Numbered from the stretch's first letter, positions 52,247 to 62,150 are shown. The stretch: 64,000 bases of DNA from Pyxidicoccus sp. MSG2 (GCF_026626705.1 NZ_JAPNKC010000001.1:2356001-2420000); one strand, 5' to 3'. Numbers and translations are program-made. The notes: a model not told the origin generated them from the letters alone.

Positions 52247-55200
52247 TCACGGAGTCCCCGCCGGCGGGTTCATCAGGAACCGGAAGTTGTTCCTCCAGAT
52301 GGGGTGCGCGCTCGCGGGGATGCGGCCCATGACGGCCCTGCCCTCCTGGTTCATCTGGTCACCCCACTGCTCACCGATGCGGCTGTTCACCATGGAGTTG
52401 CCGACGTAGCGCCGCATCTGGTTGTAGAACCGCGTCCAGGCCGCGTCGGTGTAGTCCTCGCCCGCGGGGAAGACGATTTCCGGGAAGGCGTCCTCGCCGC
52501 CCGCGACCTGGTCGGGGTTGTGGAGCACGGCGAAGCTCTGGAACCCATTCCTCAGGCTGCCGAACTGCTCCCATACGGGCAGCCGCCGACGCAGCCGCTC
52601 GTAGTGGGGGTTGAGCCTGTCCCGGAAGCGAATCTCGTTGTTCTGACGGCCGACGATGCGCAGGTCGTAATAGATGATGACCTCCTCGCCCCGCCTGTCG
52701 CGGCGGATTTCGCGCACGGGCCGCAGGTCCTCGCGCAGGGGGCGGGGCAGCGTCACCCCGTTGTCGTCCACCTCGATGGCCGCCAGGTCTCTCGAGCCCT
52801 GCGTCCGGAGGATGGCGTCCGCAGCGACCTGGGCCCTGCGCAGCGTCTCGTTGGCCACCGTGATGAGCCGTGCCACCTCGATCAGGTCGGCCGCGTTCCG
52901 GGCGAGCGCGGTCCGGGTGCTCGCCAGCGCGGCATTCTGCGCCTGGATGTTGGCGAGCTCCGCCTGGAGCCGGTCGCGGCGCTGCTGCAGCCGTGCGAGG
53001 TAGCCGGCCACGCGCACCTGGGCGGCGGCGGCGCGCTCCTGCAGGCGCTGGAGGACGACGGTGCGCCCCCCGCGGTCCATCTGCCGGTACAGCGTGGCAT
53101 TCATCCGGAACAGCGCCAGGTTCACCAGCCACCGGTCCACGGTGAGCTGGTTGATGCCCCGCTGCTGGAGCAGGAGCTGGCGCGCCATCTCCTGGCGGAA
53201 GATGCCGCGATACACCGCGCGAGGCATGCCCTGTCCGTCGGGATACCTCCGGGGGTTGCTCACGAAGGTCAGCGTGCGTATCGGGGTGACGGGGTTGATG
53301 CGCAGCGCGCGGGCGAGGTTGGCGATGCGCATGACGCGCCCGACGGTGGCGACGATGTCCGTCAGCTCGTTCATCGGCGCGCGCAGGGCCACGAAGGCGC
53401 GCCGGTTGATGCGATTGCGGATGATGCGCGTGAGCCGGAGCCTCACCGCGCGCCGCTGCACGTCATTCAACGTGGTGCGGATGAGATTCGGCCCCGTCTG
53501 GTTGTTCGCCCTCGACATCGGCGCGCCCGAGGCGATGCGCACGAACACGCCCGCGTCGTCGGCGTTGGACACGCGCAGCTTCGCCCGGTCATCCTGCTCC
53601 ACCAGCTGGAGGGACTCTCTTCCTCCCTCCGGCATCGACGCCGTGCGCAGGATGGGGGTGAAGGGCTGGTCGGCCACCAGCGTGCTCAATTCGCGCAGCA
53701 TGTCCCGCAGCCCGGCCTGCGACTCGCGCACCTGCCTGCGGACCTCCGAGGGACGCTTGCGCTGATTCTGTCCGGAGCGCCTTCGGCGCTGCCCCCGGTT
53801 CCGCTCGTACACCGGCCGGGCGTTGCGCTCGGCGTCCTTCAGCGACTTCTGCTCGTCGGCGCGCTCATCCAGCTCCCGCGCGCGGTCCCGCGTCAGCTGG
53901 ATGAGGGTCTCCGCCCGCGAGCGGTCCGCCGGGGTCAGCAGGTCGAGGTTGCGCCGCCAGCGCGTCAGCTTCGTCTCGATGCGCTCCGCCTCGCTCGCCA
54001 TCATCGGCGTGGTGCCGCGCGCGTCCTCCTGGATGAACAGGCGGTGCGACTCGTGCCCGTCGGAGAACGTCATGTTCTCTCCGATGGGGCCGTCGAAGCT
54101 CTCGGTGCCCTGGCCCCGGCCAGCGCCTCCGCGCCCGCCCCGTGCGCCTCCCGGCGCGCCGCCGCCCGTGCCCTCGCGCCAGTTGCCCGGCCGCCGCTGC
54201 TCCCCGCCGCGCCCGCGGTCCACGTTGTCGTTGAGCAGGTCGGTCATGAACTTGCTGGAGTCGAAGTCCACCTCGCCGAACTGGACGGTGGGCCAGCTGC
54301 GGGAGCCGAGCACGTAGTCCACGTCCGCGCCGATGCCGAACTCCCCCGGCAGCGGGTACTCCAGGTTGAACAGCGGCCACGTCCACCGCTTGTCCGGCGC
54401 GGGCGACCACCAGGGCGAGTCCAGCTCCACGAACAGGTCTCCGCTGAAGCCCAGGAACGGCTGCGCGGCGATTTCCATGTGGCCGGCGATGAACCACTCG
54501 GGACGCCCGCCCGGGGCCTGGCGCCGGCCGATGCGGGGCGTGGCGTCCACGTAGCCACGGATGCCCGCCAGCGCGTTCAGCCCCACGCCGGCCTTGATGT
54601 CGTGGCCGAGGATGGTGAGCCCCACGCCGCCCTCGGCGCGCAGGCGCAGCCCGGCGAAGGCGGAGATGTTGAGCGTGCCCTGGATGGTGAAGAGGTTCTC
54701 CACCCGCGGGTCCGTGGAGAACTGCCCCGTCACGCTCATGTTGTGCAGGCGGCCCGGGCCCACACGCGCCAGGGCCTCCAGCCCGATGTTGGCGAAGACG
54801 AAGACCTGGCCCACCACGGGGATGCCGTAGCCGGCGCGAATCTCCACGCGGAACAGGCGCCGGTTCCACTCCCGCTCCTGGAAGAGGATGAGCTCCCGCT
54901 GGGGGCGGACCTCTCCGATGATGGTCGCCTGCGCCTGGTTGTTGACGAGGACGCGCGCACGCCCGGACAGCCAGGGCGTGAGGGTGATGGAGAGCTCGCC
55001 CCAGCCGCAGAAGGCGCGCCGGCCCGGCCGCGCCGGGTTGTCCGGCCCCGGCTGGGCCACCGGGAGCGCCGACGGGTCCAGGTCGGTCCGCGTGGTGAGG
55101 TCCCTCGCGGTGCGCTCGTCGGTGGCGATGAGGGTGATGCTGCCGCTCATGCGCTCGGTGCGGTAGCCCACCGTGCCCTGGACGTGGACGAAGCCCTGGT

Positions 55201-56011
55201 CGAGCATCGCGACGACGGTGCCCGTCGCCGGGCCGATGGCGACCGTCATGCGCAGGTCGCCACCCAGCACGCCGTTGGAGCCCCGGCGCACGCGTAACTC
55301 ACCGCCCGAGCCGCCCGGAATCTCGACGCGCGCGCCGCCCTCCACCTGCAGCGCCTGGTTGTCGAGCCGCAGGGTGCCGGTACCCTCGAGGTAGCCGCCC
55401 AGGCGGAAGCCGAGTCCCTCGACGGCGAGGTTGATGCGGCCGCCGGTGAATTCGTTGACCACGGTGGGGATGGTGATGTTCGTCATCCCCAGCAGGCCGA
55501 GCGCGGTGCTGCCCCCGCGCAGCATGCCTTCCACCAGCGCGCGCCGGGTGCCGCGCGCCGGGCCCGGCTGGCCCACGCCCACCCAGCCGGTGACGACGTT
55601 CTCCCGCACCGTCACCACCAGCACGGTGGGGACCTGGTCCGCGAGGGGCGCGAGCGCGGGGTGGCTCAGGCGGATGGCGGTGCCAGCGCCGGTGGTGCTG
55701 AAGGTGTCACCGCGCTTGCGCACGCGGATGGTGCCCTCGGCGAGGCCGGGCAGCCGCACGCGCAGGTCCACGTCGCGCCCGGGCCGCGCCTCCGCGGCAG
55801 TGGCCTCCGGCACCGTGAGCTGTCCCGAGGAGATGTCGACCTCATCGGGCGTGACGGTGCTTCCCACGGGCTGCGGGGTGAGGCGCACCGCCGGGGCGCC
55901 GCTCACGGTACCGGTGGGCCTTCCCGGGGCGGCCGCCCGCGCGGGCGCGGGGCGCGCGGCGGGCGCGGGGGTGGGGGCGCTCTGGCGCGAGGTCCGCGTT
56001 CCACCTGGCAT
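52247..56011 (-). CDS. 1254-residue putative effector or cargo protein of an injection-like module
   Basis: The ATG at 56011 overlaps the ATPase stop (TGATG). The first ~60 residues are disordered Ala/Pro/Arg. Residues ~60-600 are beta-rich, with repeats such as GGELRVRRGSNGVLGGDLRM, GTVGYRTERMSGSITLIATD and LGHDIKAGVGLNALAGIRGY, a style I associate with large proteins found near contractile injection systems. A Gly/Arg linker (about 610-640) leads to a long Arg/Gln helical, coiled-coil-like part (about 670-1080) and a final ~140-residue domain (IGEQWGDQMNQEGRAV near the end). There is no signal peptide and no recognised enzyme motif. The layout resembles a polymorphic effector with a C-terminal toxin and a downstream immunity gene. 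This is inference. Confidence 0.7.
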   Translation of the reverse strand: MPGGTRTSRQSAPTPAPAARPAPARAAAPGRPTGTVSGAPAVRLTPQPVGSTVTPDEVDISSGQLTVPEATAAEARPGRDVDLRVRLPGLAEGTIRVRKRGDTFSTTGAGTAIRLSHPALAPLADQVPTVLVVTVRENVVTGWVGVGQPGPARGTRRALVEGMLRGGSTALGLLGMTNITIPTVVNEFTGGRINLAVEGLGFRLGGYLEGTGTLRLDNQALQVEGGARVEIPGGSGGELRVRRGSNGVLGGDLRMTVAIGPATGTVVAMLDQGFVHVQGTVGYRTERMSGSITLIATDERTARDLTTRTDLDPSALPVAQPGPDNPARPGRRAFCGWGELSITLTPWLSGRARVLVNNQAQATIIGEVRPQRELILFQEREWNRRLFRVEIRAGYGIPVVGQVFVFANIGLEALARVGPGRLHNMSVTGQFSTDPRVENLFTIQGTLNISAFAGLRLRAEGGVGLTILGHDIKAGVGLNALAGIRGYVDATPRIGRRQAPGGRPEWFIAGHMEIAAQPFLGFSGDLFVELDSPWWSPAPDKRWTWPLFNLEYPLPGEFGIGADVDYVLGSRSWPTVQFGEVDFDSSKFMTDLLNDNVDRGRGGEQRRPGNWREGTGGGAPGGARGGRGGAGRGQGTESFDGPIGENMTFSDGHESHRLFIQEDARGTTPMMASEAERIETKLTRWRRNLDLLTPADRSRAETLIQLTRDRARELDERADEQKSLKDAERNARPVYERNRGQRRRRSGQNQRKRPSEVRRQVRESQAGLRDMLRELSTLVADQPFTPILRTASMPEGGRESLQLVEQDDRAKLRVSNADDAGVFVRIASGAPMSRANNQTGPNLIRTTLNDVQRRAVRLRLTRIIRNRINRRAFVALRAPMNELTDIVATVGRVMRIANLARALRINPVTPIRTLTFVSNPRRYPDGQGMPRAVYRGIFRQEMARQLLLQQRGINQLTVDRWLVNLALFRMNATLYRQMDRGGRTVVLQRLQERAAAAQVRVAGYLARLQQRRDRLQAELANIQAQNAALASTRTALARNAADLIEVARLITVANETLRRAQVAADAILRTQGSRDLAAIEVDDNGVTLPRPLREDLRPVREIRRDRRGEEVIIYYDLRIVGRQNNEIRFRDRLNPHYERLRRRLPVWEQFGSLRNGFQSFAVLHNPDQVAGGEDAFPEIVFPAGEDYTDAAWTRFYNQMRRYVGNSMVNSRIGEQWGDQMNQEGRAVMGRIPASAHPIWRNNFRFLMNPPAGTP

Positions 56012-58035
56012 CAGCGCACGCTCCTGACGGTGCCCGCGCCGCGCTTCAGCGGGCAGATTCCCCCGGCCGTCCGGTACTCACGCTGGATGGCGGCGTCGAG
56101 ATGGTCGGTCCCCATGGCTCCTCCGTCCCCGAGTGCGAGCGTGGCCGCGTGCAGCACCACGTTCCGTATCTGTCCACCCGAGAGCGTGCAGCGCGCCGCC
56201 ACCTCGTGCAGGAACTGGGTCTCCACGGCGTGGCCCACGGGCAGGTGGAGCTGCCAGATGCTCCAGCGCTCGGAAACCTCGGGCGGGCGGAAGTCGATGG
56301 TGACGTCCATGCGCCGCGCGAAGGCGGTGTCCATCTGGTCCCCCGCGTTGGTGGTGAGGAGCATGACGCCCTCGAAGGACTCGATGCGCTGCAGGAGGTA
56401 GTTCGTCTCCAGATTTGCGTAGCGGTCGTTCGCCGACTGGACGGCGGTGCGCTTCGCGAGCAGGGCGTCGCCCTCGTCGAACAGGAGCATCACGTCGAGC
56501 TCCTCCGCGAGCGAGAAGATGCGGGAGAGGTTCTTCTCCGTCTCGCCGATGTACTTGTTCACGACGGTGGAGAGGTCCACCTTGTAGAGTTCCATGCCCA
56601 GCTCCGCGGCGAGCAGCCGGGCCGCCAGCGTCTTGCCGGTGCCACTGGGCCCGCGGAACAACGCGCGCACACCGGGACGGAGCTGCCGCCCCACGGACGG
56701 ACCCACGGCGTCCTGGAGCCGCTCGCGCTGGCTGCATCGCCGCTCCAGGTGGACCAACTCCCGCTGCACGTCGGGGGCGACGGCGAGCTCGCTCCAGTCA
56801 CCGCCCGTCTCCAGGCGCGTGGCGAGCGCATCCAGCGCCTGTCGGTCGAGCGAGCCGACAGCGCGGCTCACGTCCTCGGCGGTGATGGCACGGCGGCCCG
56901 CGAGCGCCGCATACGAGCGGGCCAGCTCCCCCGCGGTGTGGATGTGGCCGCTGGTGAGCCGGAAGCGAGAGGCGATGGTGTCCAGCTCGGCCTCGTCCAC
57001 GGCGTGCGCGCGGAGCCAGTGCGCGCGGCGTGCCGCCGGCCCCGGCGTCTCGAGTGTCAGCGTGACGGGGCGCTCGACAGTGCCGCTCACGCCCCCATGC
57101 CGGCCGAGCACGACGGCGACGGGCGCGTCACAGGCGCCCAGGCGGGGCAACTCGGTGACTTCGCCGGGCGCCGGCTCGAGGATGACGGCGGGCACGGCGT
57201 GGAGCAGCGTGGCCAGCGTGCCCGCCACGCGGGCGTGCTCGTCGTTGCGCGGCGTGGGCAGCTCCACCTCGAGCAGGCCGCGGCCCAGCGCGCGTGCGAC
57301 AGCCCCCACCAGCGTGCGGCGTCCGCCATGGCGCGGCCCGCGGACAATCAGCGTGCGGACCTCGCGCTGCTTCAGCAGCGGAGGCAGGCGGGCGACGGTG
57401 TCCCGCACCGCGTCGGGGAGGATGAGCCGGGGAATCTCCAGCAGCTCCGCCGCCGGGCGGTAGCGCAGCCACGGCAACGGGCGGAGGCGCACGTCACCGC
57501 GCAGCGCATCCCACAGGGCTCCAGGCACTTCGAAGGCCCACTCGACGCGTGGCGCGTCGGGGTTCGTCACCCGCAGGAGGCCGGCCTCGCGGAGCGGCTC
57601 CAGGGCCGCGCGCGCCTCGCTCCCCTCCGCGTTCCACCACGCGTGGAGCAGCCCCAGTGTCGGGCGATGGACACCCGGCGCCGCCTGCAGCGCTTCGAAG
57701 AGGAGGCCGAAGCGCGCGTCCTCCTCCGTGAGGCCCACGCAGAACAGGAGCGTGAGCGCTCGGTGGTCCAGTCCCGCCGCCTCACGCAGGGCGCGCGCCG
57801 GCAGGTGGCCCGGGATGCGCTGCTCCCATGCGGCAAGGGCCTCCTGCCACCAGGCCTCGTCGCGCCCGGCTGCCCCCAGGGCCGCCAGCTCGTCGTGGTA
57901 GCCAGCAAGGAACGGAAACTCCTCGAAGGAGGGGGCGCGCGCGAGCACCCGCGAGACGGCCGCGAAGTAGTACAGGCGGAAGTGGTGTGCGGGCGTGGAG
58001 GGGACCGCCTCGAACGCCGTCGCAGGCTGCTTCAT
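56011..58035 (-). CDS. AAA+ ATPase of contractile-injection-associated type
   Basis: 674 aa from ATG 58035 (GGGGGAG upstream). The N-terminal ~430 residues are helical with a degenerate ATPase-like part. A full AAA+ module follows: Walker A GPSGTGKT (462-469), Walker B MLLFDEGDAL (Asp520-Glu521), then RTAVQSANDRYANLETNYLL and TTNAGDQMDTAFARRMD with the Arg finger region. This ATPase form, with the DRYAN-ETNYLLQR-E segment, is the one I associate with extracellular contractile injection loci. Its proposed role is unfolding or loading the effector encoded next. It is translationally coupled to that gene and is the first of four coupled genes. Confidence 0.85.
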   Translation of the reverse strand: MKQPATAFEAVPSTPAHHFRLYYFAAVSRVLARAPSFEEFPFLAGYHDELAALGAAGRDEAWWQEALAAWEQRIPGHLPARALREAAGLDHRALTLLFCVGLTEEDARFGLLFEALQAAPGVHRPTLGLLHAWWNAEGSEARAALEPLREAGLLRVTNPDAPRVEWAFEVPGALWDALRGDVRLRPLPWLRYRPAAELLEIPRLILPDAVRDTVARLPPLLKQREVRTLIVRGPRHGGRRTLVGAVARALGRGLLEVELPTPRNDEHARVAGTLATLLHAVPAVILEPAPGEVTELPRLGACDAPVAVVLGRHGGVSGTVERPVTLTLETPGPAARRAHWLRAHAVDEAELDTIASRFRLTSGHIHTAGELARSYAALAGRRAITAEDVSRAVGSLDRQALDALATRLETGGDWSELAVAPDVQRELVHLERRCSQRERLQDAVGPSVGRQLRPGVRALFRGPSGTGKTLAARLLAAELGMELYKVDLSTVVNKYIGETEKNLSRIFSLAEELDVMLLFDEGDALLAKRTAVQSANDRYANLETNYLLQRIESFEGVMLLTTNAGDQMDTAFARRMDVTIDFRPPEVSERWSIWQLHLPVGHAVETQFLHEVAARCTLSGGQIRNVVLHAATLALGDGGAMGTDHLDAAIQREYRTAGGICPLKRGAGTVRSVR

Positions 58036-58297
58036 GGCTCCCCCACTCCGAAGCACTCACCGCGAGGTGGAGCATAGAGGTGGGCACACGCCGCGTACAA
58101 CAAGGCGGGACTGCCAGAGCACACGCCCATGGCGCCTGGCCGGCCCTGGGCATACACGCCGTAAATCCAAGCACTTGACGGAACAGTGAGCCTCACAGGC
58201 GCCGTTCGCCGGGGCCGTGAGAATTCAATGCAAAAGAATCCGGGTGGGAGCGTCCTCGTATCGCCGCACGCATGAGTCCAGCACGACCGGAGAATCC
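58036..58297. other. Divergent intergenic region
   Basis: 262 bases between the ATPase operon and the 782-residue gene. TTGACG at 58175-58180 is a possible -35 box on the plus strand, but no matching -10 is visible. GGAG at 58289-58292 serves the downstream gene. Confidence 0.4.
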
Positions 58298-60646
58298 ATG
58301 CCCCCCCAAGTGACGGGTCAGCGTCCTTCACCGACGACGACGACGACGAAGCCGACCACGAGCAGGGTTCCGCCGACTCCGACGAAGCCGAGCGTGCCGA
58401 CCCGGACCCCGCCAGCGCAGCCGAACGTGCTGCCGCGCGACTCGTTCACGACCTCGACGCAGAACAAGACGCCGCTGACGCAGCGACTGCTGGGCGACAA
58501 CCTGCTGCTGAAGCCGCTCGTCACCGACGACTTCATGTCGGGCGTGAAGCTGCGCGCGACCTCGCGTCGAGACAGCGACCTCAAGCTGCCGAAGGACGCG
58601 AAGGAGAGCGTGAAGGTCTCCGACGTCCCGTTGCCGACGGATGCTTCCACGCCCACGCCGTCGCAGGCCTTCGTCATCGACGCGGCGATGAAGCTCGGCT
58701 TCTCGAAGGAGGTCGCGACGATTGCCGTCGCGGAGATGGCGCGGCGCGATGGGAACCAGCTCACCATCGACCTCGACTCGAAGAAGCCGCTGGTGACCGC
58801 CGAGGATTTCAAGAAGGCAGCCAACGGCGGCACGACGGACGCGTACACCTTCAGCCCCCACCAGGTCGCCATCCTGAAGGACGCGAACATGGCGGCCGCG
58901 TACGGGATGGACTCGCTCGACAAGCTCTACGCCGCGCAGGCCGAGGTGCTGCCCGCGCTCCGTCAGGCTGCCATCAACGGCACCGATGTCGACTTCGACC
59001 AGATGCTGAAGCTCGTGAACGACCCGGCGACGCGGGATGGAATGACCGCGTACTACGAGGCGATGCGGGTGACGCGAGACATCGGCCACGGTGACGAGCG
59101 TGGCTTCGAAGCGCTTCCCGCCGCGAAGACGAAGCTGGAACAGGCACTCAAGAGCCTGCCGGATGGCAGCCCGCTGAAGGCCTCGCTCCAGGCGATGACC
59201 GCGCAGATGGAAGGCGCGCAGAAGACGCTCCTCGCGGGGACGGAGTCGGGCGGCAAGACGCCGCGCGCCGCCATCGCGCTGATGAACAACATCGCCAACG
59301 CTCCGCTCGGCCAACTGCCCGACGAGGACATGGTGACGGGCTCCATCGACAACGTCGTGTCGGACGCCATCGAAAAGGGCGCGAACCCCAAGCAGGCCGA
59401 GGCGCTGAAGGGCGCGCTCGAGCTCGCCTACGGCCTGCGCGCGAACGGCGGCAGCTCCACCGAGCTCCTGGATGCGAACAAGAAGAAGCTCGCCGACCTG
59501 GCGAAGGACGCGGGACCGCTGGGCCAGGGCCTTCGGCCCCTGTTCGACAAGATTTCCAAGGAGGCGACGCTCAAGCCGTATGCCGCCCCGCAGATCAACT
59601 CGCAGGCCGATGCCGTCAACAACGCGGAGACCGTCTCCACCATCGCCGGGAACCTGAAGATCGCGGCGAGCATGGCCGGCATCGACGGCCTGCCGGACGC
59701 GCTCGACGCGCTGAAGAACTCGGCGGACGCCATCGCGAAGGGCAACACCGTGGAGGGAGCGGTCGCCGGCATCACCGCCGCGCCCGCCATCATCAGCGGC
59801 CTGCTGCAGCTCGTCGCGAAGCAGCCGCATCTCGAAGAGCAGGTGCTGAAGCTGCTCGGGCGCGTGGGCGGCCTCGCGAAGGGCCCCACGGACCTGCTCG
59901 GCATGTACGGCAATGCCAAGAAGGTCCTGTACGGCACCGACCTCGACGGCAAGAAGGTCTCGGCGGATGACCGCATCAAGGCCGGCGCGGACCTGGCACT
60001 CGACAACGTGCCTTCCGTCATCTCGACCATCGGCGCCATCTCCGGCAGCACCGCCACCATCTTCGAGATCGCCGCGGCCCCTCCGCTCCTCATCGGGCTC
60101 GGCCAGGCGAAGCTGATGATCTACGTCATGGAAGAAGCCGGGAAGATGAAGGGCAACATCGCGACACACGAGCTGCGCAAGCGCTTCGCGCTCGGTGACG
60201 GCGACGACGCGCAGTTCCAGAAGGCGCTCGCGGAGCAGGTGCAGACCGTGGAGCAGAAGCCCGTTGCGAGGACGGACCAGGCCCTTTCGACTTCGCAGTA
60301 CCTGCTGCAGTCCCACTTCAAGGACATCGACACGGCGGCGCGCTTCCAGGCGTTCGCGGCGTCACGCCTGAGCGGAGGCCGGGCCACGGTGACCGCGCTG
60401 ATGCGCGGCGAAGTCCCCTCGCAGTACCGCAACCCGATGGGACCGAACGTCACCACCAAGGACGGCGCGGCGCTCATCCAGGTCGCGAAGGAGCTGAAGG
60501 CGCTCACCGCGGAGTTCTACAAGAACGAAGTGGATGAGGTCCGCAAGACGCTCAACAACCAGGGCGGTCGCAACAGGGGCGACACGTACATGCGGACCGA
60601 GGAGCAGCAGAAGCAGCTGCGCCTCTCGTTCCCGAACCGCTACTAG
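58298..60646 (+). CDS. 782-residue protein of unknown function, effector-like
   Basis: From ATG 58298. The first ~50 residues are Pro/Thr/Lys-rich and disordered ([19 protein letters not shown]). The rest is mostly Ala-rich helix, with charged segments and two long hydrophobic helical stretches (about 490-530 and 570-640, containing [19 protein letters not shown] and [20 protein letters not shown]) that could insert in a membrane. There is no signal peptide and no recognised domain. This mix of a disordered N-terminus and hydrophobic helices is seen in type III/VI or injection-system effectors. Its place opposite the ATPase operon supports, but does not prove, that link. Confidence 0.7.
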   Translation: MPPQVTGQRPSPTTTTTKPTTSRVPPTPTKPSVPTRTPPAQPNVLPRDSFTTSTQNKTPLTQRLLGDNLLLKPLVTDDFMSGVKLRATSRRDSDLKLPKDAKESVKVSDVPLPTDASTPTPSQAFVIDAAMKLGFSKEVATIAVAEMARRDGNQLTIDLDSKKPLVTAEDFKKAANGGTTDAYTFSPHQVAILKDANMAAAYGMDSLDKLYAAQAEVLPALRQAAINGTDVDFDQMLKLVNDPATRDGMTAYYEAMRVTRDIGHGDERGFEALPAAKTKLEQALKSLPDGSPLKASLQAMTAQMEGAQKTLLAGTESGGKTPRAAIALMNNIANAPLGQLPDEDMVTGSIDNVVSDAIEKGANPKQAEALKGALELAYGLRANGGSSTELLDANKKKLADLAKDAGPLGQGLRPLFDKISKEATLKPYAAPQINSQADAVNNAETVSTIAGNLKIAASMAGIDGLPDALDALKNSADAIAKGNTVEGAVAGITAAPAIISGLLQLVAKQPHLEEQVLKLLGRVGGLAKGPTDLLGMYGNAKKVLYGTDLDGKKVSADDRIKAGADLALDNVPSVISTIGAISGSTATIFEIAAAPPLLIGLGQAKLMIYVMEEAGKMKGNIATHELRKRFALGDGDDAQFQKALAEQVQTVEQKPVARTDQALSTSQYLLQSHFKDIDTAARFQAFAASRLSGGRATVTALMRGEVPSQYRNPMGPNVTTKDGAALIQVAKELKALTAEFYKNEVDEVRKTLNNQGGRNRGDTYMRTEEQQKQLRLSFPNRY

Positions 60647-61446
60647 GCAACCCGGGGGGAGGGAGCCGGAACGCCCAGGCGTGCATCTTGTACGCTGTCG
60701 ACGACGGCCACCCGGTCCCCCACCTTGACGGCCTCGTAGAGGACGAGGATGGCGGCGTTGTCGTGGCGGATGCACCCGTGCGAGACGTCCTCGCCCAGCC
60801 GGGTCGGTGCGTTGGTACCGTGGAGTTCCTCGCCCGAGCGGGAGCCATCCGCCCAGGACAGGTCGATGATGCACGGGCCGTAGACGAGGCCGCCCCACAG
60901 CTTCAGGCCCAGGTCCCGTGCCTCCGCCGCGCCCAGCTTCGCGTTGACCTTCTTCAGGCCGAGGTCCGTCGGGGTGACACGTGCCCCCACGGCGTTGCCG
61001 AAGATGCCCTGCAGCCCGCCCTGCGCGTCGAAGAGGAAGGTCCGGTGCTCGTTCTTCACCACCAGCACGCGCAGCGGGGTGCCGTCGTAGCGTGGCACCG
61101 GGAGGTTTTTCACCTGGCCGCGCTGCTTCGGGAGCGGGGCGAGCGTGTCGAGGGCACGCAGGGTGGCGGCATCCACCACGCCGGTGGCCTGGACGTCAGC
61201 GAAGGCCGAGCGGGCGTGCACCTGGAAATTGAGGACCGCCTTGAGCGACTGCGGGCCGAAGGCGCCATCCGCGCCTCCGTGCAGGCTGAAGCCCATGTCG
61301 ATCAGGGCCTGCTGCACGGCCTGCGCGCCCGGGCCCCGGGCGTTGCGGCCGAGCGTTGCCCGGCCTGCGAGCACCTGCGCCAGTTCGGGCTCGGCGGCGA
61401 AGCGGTCATTGCGAAGAGGGGTGGAACCAGCGGGAGTCGTGGACAT
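60643..61446 (-). CDS. L,D-transpeptidase (YkuD) with N-terminal peptidoglycan-binding domain
   Basis: 267 aa from ATG 61446 (GAGGAA upstream). Residues ~30-100 are a PG_binding_1 domain (AVQQALIDMGFSLHGGADGAFGPQSLKAVLNFQ). The YkuD domain has EELHGTNAPTRLGEDVSHGCIRHDN, with His209, His223 and catalytic Cys225. It would form 3-3 cross-links or attach proteins to murein. There is no Sec signal, unusual for such an enzyme. The stop codon shares bases with the convergent gene's stop (CTAG). A polysaccharide deacetylase lies 56 bp upstream in the same direction. Confidence 0.88.
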   Translation of the reverse strand: MSTTPAGSTPLRNDRFAAEPELAQVLAGRATLGRNARGPGAQAVQQALIDMGFSLHGGADGAFGPQSLKAVLNFQVHARSAFADVQATGVVDAATLRALDTLAPLPKQRGQVKNLPVPRYDGTPLRVLVVKNEHRTFLFDAQGGLQGIFGNAVGARVTPTDLGLKKVNAKLGAAEARDLGLKLWGGLVYGPCIIDLSWADGSRSGEELHGTNAPTRLGEDVSHGCIRHDNAAILVLYEAVKVGDRVAVVDSVQDARLGVPAPSPRVA

Positions 61447-61502
61447 GGGATTCCTCGTGCGAGGTGAAGCGCGGAAACAATCCAGGGGAGAGGCCAGGAC
61501 CC

Positions 61503-62150
61503 TCAGGCGACGGCCACGGACGGCCGCTGCGGCGGGTCTCCGTAGGACCGGAACTCCCACCCTTCCGCCTGGAGGCCGAGGATGAAGTTCTTCAGGTCCC
61601 TGGCCGTGGCCTGATTCACATGCATGAGCATGTCCAGTGGCCCGCCCTGCCTGCCGTAGAGCCCCTTCCAGCGCTTGCGGCCCGGATAACACTTCTGCGT
61701 GTCGGCCAGGCCGCGGGGGGCCTTCCAGTCGTTGGTGTCCACGTCCCACCCGGTGAGCTGCAGGCCCAGCCCGGTCGCCACCTTCAGCAGCACCGGGCAC
61801 TTCGGGCCCACCCACCCGGCGCCGTATGGAGGCCTCAACCGGTTGGGACGCACGCCCGCGGTCTGGAAGATGAGGTCCTGCGTCCGCTGGAGCTCCTGCC
61901 TGAGCTGCGCCTCGGGCAGCTTGGGAAGCGCCACGTGGCTCCACGCGTGACTCTGGAGGATGTGGCCGCGCTCGGCGATGAGCTTGACCAGCGCCGGCTG
62001 CTTCCGCACTTCCTCACCCAGCACGTAGAAGACACCCTGGATGCGATGGGCATCCAGGATGTCCAGCGTGGACTTCAGGGCCCAATCACTGCCCTTGTCG
62101 TCGAGCGGGCCGTCATCGAAGGTGAGGATGGCACCAGGAGTAGGGTTCAT
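61503..62150 (-). CDS. Polysaccharide deacetylase (NodB/PgdA fold)
   Basis: 215 aa from ATG 62150 (AGAGG upstream). NodB motifs: TFDDGP (10-15, metal and base Asp), HAWSH (His68, His72, Zn ligands), RPPYG (about 106-110) and the later GWDVDTNDWK. It removes N-acetyl groups from chitin-like sugars or peptidoglycan. The chain begins directly with the fold and has no signal peptide. It probably shares an operon with the L,D-transpeptidase downstream, forming a murein-modifying pair. Confidence 0.88.
   Translation of the reverse strand: MNPTPGAILTFDDGPLDDKGSDWALKSTLDILDAHRIQGVFYVLGEEVRKQPALVKLIAERGHILQSHAWSHVALPKLPEAQLRQELQRTQDLIFQTAGVRPNRLRPPYGAGWVGPKCPVLLKVATGLGLQLTGWDVDTNDWKAPRGLADTQKCYPGRKRWKGLYGRQGGPLDMLMHVNQATARDLKNFILGLQAEGWEFRSYGDPPQRPSVAVA

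Noticed and set aside
52169-55297. A 1042-codon plus-strand open frame
   Set aside because: Its translation is Arg/His/Ala-rich with no domain, and it is antisense to the well-supported 1254-residue gene. High G+C makes such frames common.
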